DNA of 10,921 bases from an uncultured Massilia sp. GTDB taxonomy: Bacteria; Pseudomonadota; Gammaproteobacteria; Burkholderiales; Burkholderiaceae. Numbering within the stretch: the first letter of the stretch is position 1; each line of letters opens with the position of its first letter. Below are positions 6,446 through 10,921 of the stretch, piece by piece. The notes under the pieces were generated by a model. That model made no database searches, had not been told where the DNA came from, and saw only the letters and a program-made list of their open reading frames with translations. The translations under genes were made by a program, and so were the position numbers. The stretch spans positions 1-10,921 of the forward strand of contig CAMPHU010000157.1 in the NCBI GenBank assembly GCA_946886065.1. Reading direction: 5' to 3'.

Positions 6446-7207
6446 TCAGCGCGTGGAACAAGCTTCGATAATATGCTCCTGCGCCCTTGCCACGAGCCAC
6501 TCCTCGCGCAGCAGGCGGCGCACTTCGACGGCGGTGTCCTCATCCAGGGCCGCGGGGTGCTTTGCGTTGACCATGAAGATTTCGTACAGTTCCCGGTCCT
6601 GGGCTGGGAAGGGCCCCAGCAGCTCGCCGGCGGCGGCGTTGAACACCCGCGCCTCGATGTGGGCCGGCAGGGAGCCGCGCAAGACCTTGCCGATCACGCC
6701 GTCGTTCTCGCGCGCATCGCCGACCGAGTATTCGCGCACCATCTCCGTGAAGCTGTCGGGATCCTCGGCCAGCACCGACATCATCTCCTTGGCCTTGCCT
6801 TCGGAGTCGAGCACGATGTGGCTGACCTCCACGCTGTCGAACCTGGGCGAGTTCAGCTTGAAGTACTGCTCCACGGCCTTGTCGCTGCACACCTGGGCCA
6901 TCATGCGCTCGTGGTACAGGCCTTCGGTGATGAAGTCTTCGAATTCGTCCAGGCTGACCCCGAGGGCGTCGAGGTAGTTGTTCATGTCGGCCGCCCGGTG
7001 CAGCCCCTGGATGCGGCGGAACTGGTCGGCGCGCTCCTGGATGTCTGCCGGCGCCAGGGCCAGGCCCGCCTTTTTCGCGGCGCGTACGGTCAGCTTTTCG
7101 CGTACCAGCTGCTCGACGAGGCCCTCGAACTGGCCGGTGAGTTTCAATGTCCTGATGAAGTAGTCGGTATCGATCACTTCATCGTCGATGCGCACGATTC
7201 CTGCCAT
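6446..7207 (-). CDS. Cytoplasmic PpiC/parvulin-like peptidyl-prolyl isomerase or chaperone
   Basis: 253 residues from the ATG at 7207, chosen because GAGGAG sits 5-6 nt upstream; the frame is open to 7285 but without a better start. Residues about 1-120 are helical and resemble SurA/PpiC N-terminal chaperone segments. The parvulin-like domain spans about 125-215: SHIVL (129-133, conserved His130), EMVREYSVGDA (155-165) and GVIGKVLRGSLP (170-181). The usual GYHII near the domain end reads LYEIF (207-211), so the second active-site His is replaced and isomerase activity is doubtful. No signal peptide or lipobox is visible, unlike SurA, PrsA or PpiD, so it should act in the cytoplasm. It lies between P4 and the exporter on the same strand, suggesting it holds or delivers precursors before export. 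PpiC-related proteins are known companions of some peptide-maturation clusters. Confidence 0.88.
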   Translation of the reverse strand: MAGIVRIDDEVIDTDYFIRTLKLTGQFEGLVEQLVREKLTVRAAKKAGLALAPADIQERADQFRRIQGLHRAADMNNYLDALGVSLDEFEDFITEGLYHERMMAQVCSDKAVEQYFKLNSPRFDSVEVSHIVLDSEGKAKEMMSVLAEDPDSFTEMVREYSVGDARENDGVIGKVLRGSLPAHIEARVFNAAAGELLGPFPAQDRELYEIFMVNAKHPAALDEDTAVEVRRLLREEWLVARAQEHIIEACSTR

Positions 7208-7316
7208 GACTTCTCCTCGAGGTCCTCGCGTCCCACGGAAAGACAGCCGAGATCGCCTGACGATTTCGCGTGCGCAGAGCGGCACGGCGAGTAGCGACCA
7301 ACACCGTCACCTTTCA

Positions 7317-7345
7317 GTTTTAGCAGCTCGATCGGCGAAATACAA
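7317..7345 (-). promoter_or_regulatory. Candidate sigma-70 promoter for the parvulin-exporter-EBP operon
   Basis: Reading the - strand, TTGTAT (7345-7340) and TAAAAC (7322-7317) are separated by exactly 17 bp, about 105 nt before the parvulin start. Match quality is modest (3/6 and 4/6). It would let the export operon be transcribed independently of P4, whose stop lies at 7459. The 251-bp gap 7208-7458 otherwise shows no convincing gene. Confidence 0.3.
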
Positions 7346-7458
7346 TGCCGCCGCTGCCGGCGCGGGGAATTTGTTTGGATGGGATGGATGACGCGCGGCG
7401 TGCCGCGTTGCGGCGGCCCGCCGGCGCCTTGCTGCGATCCGGGTTGCGCCGGGACGAA

Positions 7459-7665
7459 TCAGACGACCCGGACGCCGATGTCGCCCTTGAAGATCGCCAT
7501 GTCCAGCTGGAAGTCGTCGACCACGCCGCCGGGGCGGCCGTCGACCAGGACGGAGATGGCGCGGCCGCCTTGTACCTGCTTCATTTGCTGGCGCGACAGC
7601 GAGCGGACGGCGCCGGGCTGCGCGGGTTCGGACAGGGCGAGATCCTTGATGACTAGCGTTTCCAT
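7459..7665 (-). CDS. Double-glycine-leader precursor-like peptide P4, Cys-free
   Basis: 68 residues from the ATG at 7665, which follows GAGGAG (7678-7673) at 7-nt spacing; the longer in-frame extension lacks the family leader start. The leader begins METLVIKDL, like P1-P3, but carries about 8 extra residues (SEPAQPGAV region) before LSRQQMKQVQGG, so the GG is at 33-34. The predicted core is only 34 residues: RAISVLVDGR, then PGGVVDDFQL and a hydrophobic tail ending GVRVV, with no Cys. Being on the same strand just upstream of the parvulin, exporter and EBP genes makes it the precursor most tightly linked to the export operon. Its 5' region carries a -24/-12 element and the 15-nt element shared with P2, suggesting dedicated regulation. 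Function unknown. Confidence 0.8.
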   Translation of the reverse strand: METLVIKDLALSEPAQPGAVRSLSRQQMKQVQGGRAISVLVDGRPGGVVDDFQLDMAIFKGDIGVRVV

Positions 7666-7672
7666 GATAGTG

Positions 7673-7712
7673 CTCCTCGATGTAGTTGGATGGGGTGAGC
7701 TTGTGCCTGGGT
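7673..7712 (-). promoter_or_regulatory. P4 5' leader with the 15-nt element shared with P2
   Basis: On the - strand ACCCAGGCACAAGCT (7712-7698) is identical to the P2 upstream element. A CCCATCCA-like stretch and a GGAGCAC ribosome binding site follow, ending 7 nt from the P4 ATG. The element lies 32 nt before the start codon here and 28 nt before it in P2. In P4 it would lie at the very 5' end of a transcript made from the sigma-54-type site at 7728-7744. Confidence 0.5.
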
Positions 7713-7727
7713 GCTCGCCCTCAGCAA

Positions 7728-7744
7728 TGCATGGAATATGCCAG
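7728..7744 (-). promoter_or_regulatory. Candidate sigma-54 (-24/-12) promoter for P4
   Basis: The - strand reads CTGGCATATTCCATGCA from 7744 to 7728: -24 TGGCA and -12 ATGCA with the required GG-N10-GC spacing. Against the consensus YTGGCACG-N4-TTGCW it has three mismatches. It would place the transcription start near 7717, about 52 nt before the P4 ATG. A sigma-54 activator gene lies in the same gene set. Not tested. Confidence 0.45.
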
Positions 7745-7947
7745 GGACCGCGTTGCGCGCGGCGGCTGGCCGCCGCCAGGAGAGCGATGTCCGGATGGAG
7801 GGTGGAAGGCACCCGGGTGTTGGGCCAGGACCGACAGTGTGCCTTCAGGGTGTTGTTTCCGTCCCGGCGTTTTTGGCTATGTCCTGCCGCGTGCCGGTCC
7901 TTCCGGAAGACCCCTTTTCATTCTGCGGCGCGCGCTGAACCCCGGGG
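7745..7947. promoter_or_regulatory. Divergent intergenic core with candidate activator-binding repeats
   Basis: This stretch between the two outward -24/-12 elements belongs to a 367-bp gap (7666-8032) without a credible gene. It holds an inverted repeat GAAGGCAC (7805-7812)/GTGCCTTC (7839-7846), a palindrome CACCCGGGTG (7810-7819), a direct repeat GGGTGTTG (7815-7822 and 7848-7855, 33 bp apart) and the near-palindrome GGTCCTTCCGGAAGACC (7896-7912). A strong GC hairpin GCGGCGGC/GCCGCCGC lies at 7759-7776. The repeats near 7805-7855 are roughly 60-145 bp upstream of both -24 elements, a normal distance for sigma-54 enhancer sites. Open frames here have no ribosome binding sites. Confidence 0.35.
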
Positions 7948-7964
7948 CTGGCACGCCAAATGCT
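7948..7964 (+). promoter_or_regulatory. Candidate sigma-54 (-24/-12) promoter for the 63-residue membrane protein
   Basis: CTGGCACGCCAAATGCT matches YTGGCACG-N4-TTGCW at every defined position except the first T of the -12 box (ATGCT). GG (7950-7951) and GC (7962-7963) are separated by the required 10 nt. Initiation would be near 7975, leaving about a 58-nt leader before the ATG at 8033. It is the closest sigma-54 match I found in the window. Confidence 0.55.
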
Positions 7965-8032
7965 GTACGGAGGTCGTGGGCCAGCGACACGCTCCGCACT
8001 TTCCGATACCAGCCAACCTGAAGGGGAACATC

Positions 8033-8224
8033 ATGAACATCCACAAGCACATGGAAGCCATTTTCGTCGTCACGCTGGCCGTTCTCGGCGCCGGCAAGTT
8101 CGCGCTCGACAGCCTGCCGGAAGCCAAGGCCAAGCCATCGGCGCCGGTAGCGCGCAATATCGCGACGGCGGGAACGATGGCGGTCGTCATCGTGCGTGCC
8201 CCGCGGCTGCCGCGTCAGCCCTGA
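8033..8224 (+). CDS. Small single-TM or exported protein, 63 residues
   Basis: The ATG at 8033 follows AAGGGG (8021-8026) at good spacing. The product is MNIHKHMEAI followed by a hydrophobic helix (about 8-25, IFVVTLAVLGAGKFAL), then an Ala/Lys/Pro linker (EAKAKPSAPVA) and a second hydrophobic strand (TMAVVIVRAPR) near the basic, Pro-rich end. The N-terminal helix may be a membrane anchor or an uncleaved signal; cleavage after the EAKA region is possible. No Cys and no named domain are visible. It resembles small hypothetical proteins I associate with Massilia-type genomes (memory only, weak). It is divergent from P4, downstream of the best sigma-54-like site, and convergent with ycaO (44-bp gap). 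A link to the peptide system rests only on shared regulation. Confidence 0.72.
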   Translation: MNIHKHMEAIFVVTLAVLGAGKFALDSLPEAKAKPSAPVARNIATAGTMAVVIVRAPRLPRQP

Positions 8225-8231
8225 GCGCGAT

Positions 8232-8263
8232 GCGGGCGGCGCCGCGCACGCCGCGCCGCCCGC
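8232..8263. terminator. Bidirectional GC-rich stem-loop between convergent genes
   Basis: GCGGGCGGCGC (8232-8242) and GCGCCGCCCGC (8253-8263) form a perfect 11-bp stem with a 10-nt loop, filling the 44-bp gap between the stops at 8224 and 8269. It lacks a T-run on either strand, but the position and strength suit a shared transcription stop for both genes. Confidence 0.5.
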
Positions 8264-8268
8264 GTCGC

Positions 8269-10473
8269 CTACCTCCTTGCCGCCGCGAATTTGGCGCGCG
8301 CCGCGTGCAGTTTCCTGTAGCTGTCGATCAGGCGGTGGTGCCGGTCCAGGCCTTCCAGCTTCATGCTCGTCGGCGTCAGGCCATGGAAGCGCACGCTGCC
8401 GTCCACCGAGCCGAGCACCGCGTCCATGCGCGGATTGCCGTACATGCGCCGGAAATTGACGACGAAATCGTCCATCTCCAGTTCGTCGTCCAGCACGACC
8501 TCCAGCACCGCGTCCATCGCCTGATAGAACAGGCGGCGCTCGACGGTATTGTCGTTGTATTGCAGGAAGGCCCCCACCAGCTCGTGCGCCTCTTCGAATT
8601 GCTGCAAAGCGAGGTGAATCAGGAGCTTCAGCTCGAGCACCGTCAACTGGCCCCAGTCCGTGTTCTCGTCGAACTCGATCCCGATCAAGGTAGCGATGTC
8701 GGAATACTCATCCAGCTCGTTGTTGTCCAGGCGCTCGAGCAGCGCCGCCAGGCTGGCGTCGTCCAGGCGATGCAGGTTCAGGATGTCTTCGCGGAACAGC
8801 AGCGCCTTGTTGGTGTTGTCCCAGACCAGGTCTTCGACCGGATAGATTTCCGAATACCCCGGTACCAGGATCCGGCAGGCGACCGCGCCCAGCTGGTCGT
8901 AGGTCGCCATGTAGACCTCCTTGCCCATGTCGTCGAGAATGGCGAGCAGGGTGGCGGCTTCCTCGGCATTGGAATCCTTGCCCTGCGCGGAGAAGTCCCA
9001 CTCGACGAAATCGCAGTCCGACTTCGCGCTGAAGAAACGCCAGGACACCACGCCGCTGGAGTCGATGAAGTGCTCGACGAAGTTGTTCGGTTCGGTCACG
9101 GCGTTGCTGGCGAAGGTGGGCGGCGGCAGGTCGTTCAAGCCTTCGAAACTGCGCCCCTGCAGCAATTCGGTCAGGCTGCGCTCCAGGGCCACCTCGAAGC
9201 TGGGGTGCGCGCCGAAGGAGGCGAAGACGCCGCCGGTGCGCGGGTTCATCAGGGTGACGCACATGACCGGATAGGTCCCGCCCAGCGAGGCATCCTTGAC
9301 CAGGACCGGGAAGCCCTGCTCCTCCAGCCCCTGGATGCCGGCCAGGATGCGGGGATACTTGGCCAGCACTTCCTGCGGCACATCCGGCAAGGCGAGTTCG
9401 CCTTCGAGGATCTCGCGCTTGACCGCCCGCTCGAAGATCTCCGACAGGCACTGCACTTGCGCCTCGGCCAGCGTATTGCCGGCGCTCATGCCGTTGCTGG
9501 CATACAGGTTTTCCACCAGGTTGGACGGGAAATACACGGTTCCGCCGTCCGAGTGACGCACGAAGGGCAGCGACACGATGCCGCGCGCGGCATTGCCCGA
9601 ATTGGTGTCGACCAGGTGGGATCCACGCAGTTCGCCATCGGGATCGTAGATGCCGATGCAATATTCGTCGAGGATCTCTGGCGGCAGCGCATCGTCCGGG
9701 CCAGGCTGGAACCAGCGCTCGTCCGGGTAGTGCACGAAGGGCGCGTTGGCGATGTCCTCGCCCCAGAAGGCCCCGGCGTAGAAATGGTTGCAGTTCAGGC
9801 GCTCGATATACTCGCCCAGCGCCGAGGCCAGCGCGCTTTCCTTCGTTGCTCCCTTGCCATTGGTGAAGCACATCGGCGAATGCGCATCGCGGATATGCAA
9901 GGACCACACGTTCGGCACGATATTGCGCCAGGAAGCGATCTCGATCTTGATCCCCCAGCTCGCCAGCATGGCGGACATATTGGCGATGGTTTGCTCCAGC
10001 GGCAAGTCCTTGCCCGGGATATAAGTGCGCGACTCCGCGCCCGGCTGCAGGGTCAGCAGGGCCTGGGCATCGGCGTCCAGGCTTTCCACCTCTTCGATGA
10101 CGAATTCGGGGCCTTCCTGCACCACCTTCTTCACGGTGCAGCGCTCGATCGAGCGGAGAATGCCCTGGCGGTCCTTGTCGGAGATATCCGGCGGCAGCTC
10201 GACCTGGATCTTGAAGATCTGCTTGTAGCGGTTTTCCGGGTCGACGATATTGTTCTGCGAGAGCCGGATATTTTCGGTCGGGATATCGCGGGTATTGCAG
10301 TACAACTTCACGAAGTAAGCCGCGCACAAGGCCGATGAGGCCAGAAAATAATCGAAGGGCCCGGGCGCCGAGCCATCGCCCTTGTAGCGGATAGGCTGGT
10401 CGGCGATCACCGTGAAGTCATCGAACTTGGCTTCGAGACGCAGCTTGTCGAGGAAGTTGACCTTAATTTCCAT
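8269..10473 (-). CDS. ycaO: OsmC-YcaO fusion protein (E. coli YcaO-type)
   Basis: 734 residues from the ATG at 10473 (GGAA 6 nt upstream). A TTG at 10497 extends the frame by 8 residues but is less likely. Residues about 1-135 form an OsmC-like domain with the two Cys typical of that fold (Cys50 in SSALCAAYF, Cys112 in SIERCTVKK). The YcaO ATP-binding domain follows, with NGKGATKE (205-212), EYIER (221-225) and AEAQVQCLSEIFER (336-349). The C-terminal about 170 residues are helical and TPR-like, and no PxPxP tail is present. This architecture matches the stand-alone OsmC/YcaO family related to E. coli YcaO, which supports RimO-dependent methylthiolation of ribosomal protein S12. It is not the azoline-forming class that works with an E1-like partner, and no such partner is encoded here. 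It is convergent with the small membrane gene and probably not part of the peptide cluster. Confidence 0.9.
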   Translation of the reverse strand: MEIKVNFLDKLRLEAKFDDFTVIADQPIRYKGDGSAPGPFDYFLASSALCAAYFVKLYCNTRDIPTENIRLSQNNIVDPENRYKQIFKIQVELPPDISDKDRQGILRSIERCTVKKVVQEGPEFVIEEVESLDADAQALLTLQPGAESRTYIPGKDLPLEQTIANMSAMLASWGIKIEIASWRNIVPNVWSLHIRDAHSPMCFTNGKGATKESALASALGEYIERLNCNHFYAGAFWGEDIANAPFVHYPDERWFQPGPDDALPPEILDEYCIGIYDPDGELRGSHLVDTNSGNAARGIVSLPFVRHSDGGTVYFPSNLVENLYASNGMSAGNTLAEAQVQCLSEIFERAVKREILEGELALPDVPQEVLAKYPRILAGIQGLEEQGFPVLVKDASLGGTYPVMCVTLMNPRTGGVFASFGAHPSFEVALERSLTELLQGRSFEGLNDLPPPTFASNAVTEPNNFVEHFIDSSGVVSWRFFSAKSDCDFVEWDFSAQGKDSNAEEAATLLAILDDMGKEVYMATYDQLGAVACRILVPGYSEIYPVEDLVWDNTNKALLFREDILNLHRLDDASLAALLERLDNNELDEYSDIATLIGIEFDENTDWGQLTVLELKLLIHLALQQFEEAHELVGAFLQYNDNTVERRLFYQAMDAVLEVVLDDELEMDDFVVNFRRMYGNPRMDAVLGSVDGSVRFHGLTPTSMKLEGLDRHHRLIDSYRKLHAARAKFAAARR

Positions 10474-10500
10474 GGGGAATTCCAAATCTGTATTCAAAAT

Positions 10501-10528
10501 ATAAAGCCCTGTAAGAACAGGGCTTTAT
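10501..10528 (-). terminator. Perfect 12-bp terminator-type hairpin after the hexosaminidase gene
   Basis: ATAAAGCCCTGT (10501-10512) and ACAGGGCTTTAT (10517-10528) are exact reverse complements around a 4-nt loop. On the - strand the stem is followed by TATTTT, a reasonable U-tract, so it should end hexosaminidase transcription (stop codon at 10605-10603). It lies only 28 bp upstream of the ycaO start codon, so any separate ycaO promoter must overlap it. Confidence 0.75.
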
Positions 10529-10602
10529 GAGTCCATCATTGACGGTAGATGCGCGCTTCGGCGCGCCAGCACTGTATCACGGACTGGGCATCCGGGGGCG
10601 AA

Positions 10603-10921
10603 TCAGCGCGACTGGATGGCGGCGACCGGCCCTCTCCTGCCCTTGCGGTCGAAGGCTGCGACGCGGATCGTGCCGCGCTCGGCGATCGGTCCGGTCACCG
10701 GCCGGCTCGCCGGGGTCGGATCGCTGCCGTCGCTGGTATAGCGCAGCATGATCCCCGGCAGCACGTGGTTGGCCAGCACCTTGCCCTGGTCGAGCACCAG
10801 CCCCGGCGGCGCGATGCGCCAGGCCAGCCCGGCGCCGTCCAGGTCGAGCCGCGGCAGCACGCGCTGGCCCAGCGCATTGACAAAACCCGACCATGCGCCG
10901 CGGTGCAAGGCCGCGGCCTTG
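10603..10921 (-). CDS. C-terminal end of a family-20 beta-N-acetylhexosaminidase (partial)
   Basis: The frame is open from the right edge to TGA (10605-10603), giving 105 residues with no start in view. It reads WSGFVNALGQRVLPRLD, then WRIAPPG, LANHVLPGIMLRYTSDGSDPT and a VAAFDRKGR-type end. This order (W-x-x-F-xx-LGQRxLPRLD, then YRIPPPG-like, then FPG-x-x-IRYT-x-DGSxPT) is the typical C-terminal chitobiase/hexosaminidase region that follows the GH20 catalytic barrel. Such enzymes release terminal GlcNAc/GalNAc from chitin or glycan fragments in the periplasm or outside the cell. The catalytic Asp-Glu pair lies outside the window. It is followed by a strong terminator and is likely unrelated to the peptide cluster. 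Confidence 0.85.
   Translation of the reverse strand, partial: KAAALHRGAWSGFVNALGQRVLPRLDLDGAGLAWRIAPPGLVLDQGKVLANHVLPGIMLRYTSDGSDPTPASRPVTGPIAERGTIRVAAFDRKGRRGPVAAIQSR

Noticed and set aside
3370..6471. A very long open frame on the + strand, over 1000 codons, antisense to the exporter
   Set aside because: It mirrors the exporter codons in GC-rich DNA. The translation is a His/Asp/Gln/Arg-rich low-complexity product without domains, while the - strand carries every motif of a C39 ABC exporter.
7960..10338. Long + strand open frame antisense to ycaO
   Set aside because: Composition is a biased shadow translation, and there is no start with a ribosome binding site. The - strand has clear OsmC and YcaO motifs.
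10474..10497. TTG start 8 codons upstream of the chosen ycaO ATG
   Set aside because: It lies at the edge of the terminator hairpin without its own ribosome binding site, while the ATG at 10473 has GGAA at proper spacing and begins the OsmC fold directly.
1..10921. CRISPR array, tRNA/rRNA genes, insertion sequences, integrase or att sites
   Set aside because: No regularly spaced repeats, cloverleaf-like or rRNA-like segments, transposase motifs or flanking terminal repeats were seen on either strand.

Overview
The window looks like a chromosomal segment of a GC-rich Gram-negative bacterium, most likely a betaproteobacterium of the Oxalobacteraceae (Massilia/Duganella-like). This is inferred from the codon style, a short-ORF family familiar from that group, an OsmC-YcaO fusion protein and a chitobiase-type hexosaminidase. 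No search could be run, so the taxon is a guess.

Layout. Positions 1-1867 (+ strand) hold a run of small precursor-like genes: the last 18 codons of one (P0), then complete P1 (136-387), P2 (430-708) and P3 (798-1079). A PP2C-type Ser/Thr protein phosphatase (1109-1867) follows on the same strand. From the other side, reading leftwards, come a fourth complete precursor-like gene P4 (7459-7665), a cytoplasmic parvulin-like protein (6446-7207), a 1020-residue peptidase-containing ABC exporter with two N-terminal cyclic-nucleotide-binding-like domains (3304-6366), and a sigma-54 enhancer-binding protein (2027-3307) whose start overlaps the exporter stop (ATGA). A 367-bp divergent region (7666-8032) separates P4 from a 63-residue single-TM protein on the + strand (8033-8224). 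The right end holds an OsmC-YcaO protein (8269-10473) and the 3' end of a beta-N-acetylhexosaminidase (10603-10921), both on the - strand. These two look like housekeeping genes unrelated to the cluster.

How the genes may work together. P1, P2 and P3 begin with an exactly 26-residue leader of the pattern DL-x5-LD-x6-(V/I)RG(G/A). P4 has a longer leader ending in VQGG. The exporter has a complete C39 protease triad, the enzyme type that cuts after GG/GA, so the simplest model is that it trims and exports these peptides. All four complete products lack Cys, and P1 and P3 are rich in Asn, Gln, Val and Ile. No lanthionine, azoline or radical-SAM tailoring enzyme is visible. The products may therefore be unmodified class-II-like bacteriocins, or secreted beta-rich (possibly self-assembling) peptides, rather than classical modified RiPPs. 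The parvulin lacks a signal peptide, so it may be a cytoplasmic chaperone of the precursors.

Regulation appears layered: cNMP-like sensor domains on the exporter, a co-oriented phosphatase, and a sigma-54 activator encoded with the exporter. Two sigma-54-type -24/-12 elements point outward from the divergent region toward P4 and the small membrane protein. P4 and P2 also share an identical 15-nt element in their 5' regions. No membrane-fusion protein or outer-membrane channel is present; these would have to lie elsewhere. The combination of Cys-free GG-leader peptides, a dual-cNMP exporter, a cytoplasmic parvulin, a PP2C phosphatase and a sigma-54 activator is the candidate unusual system here.
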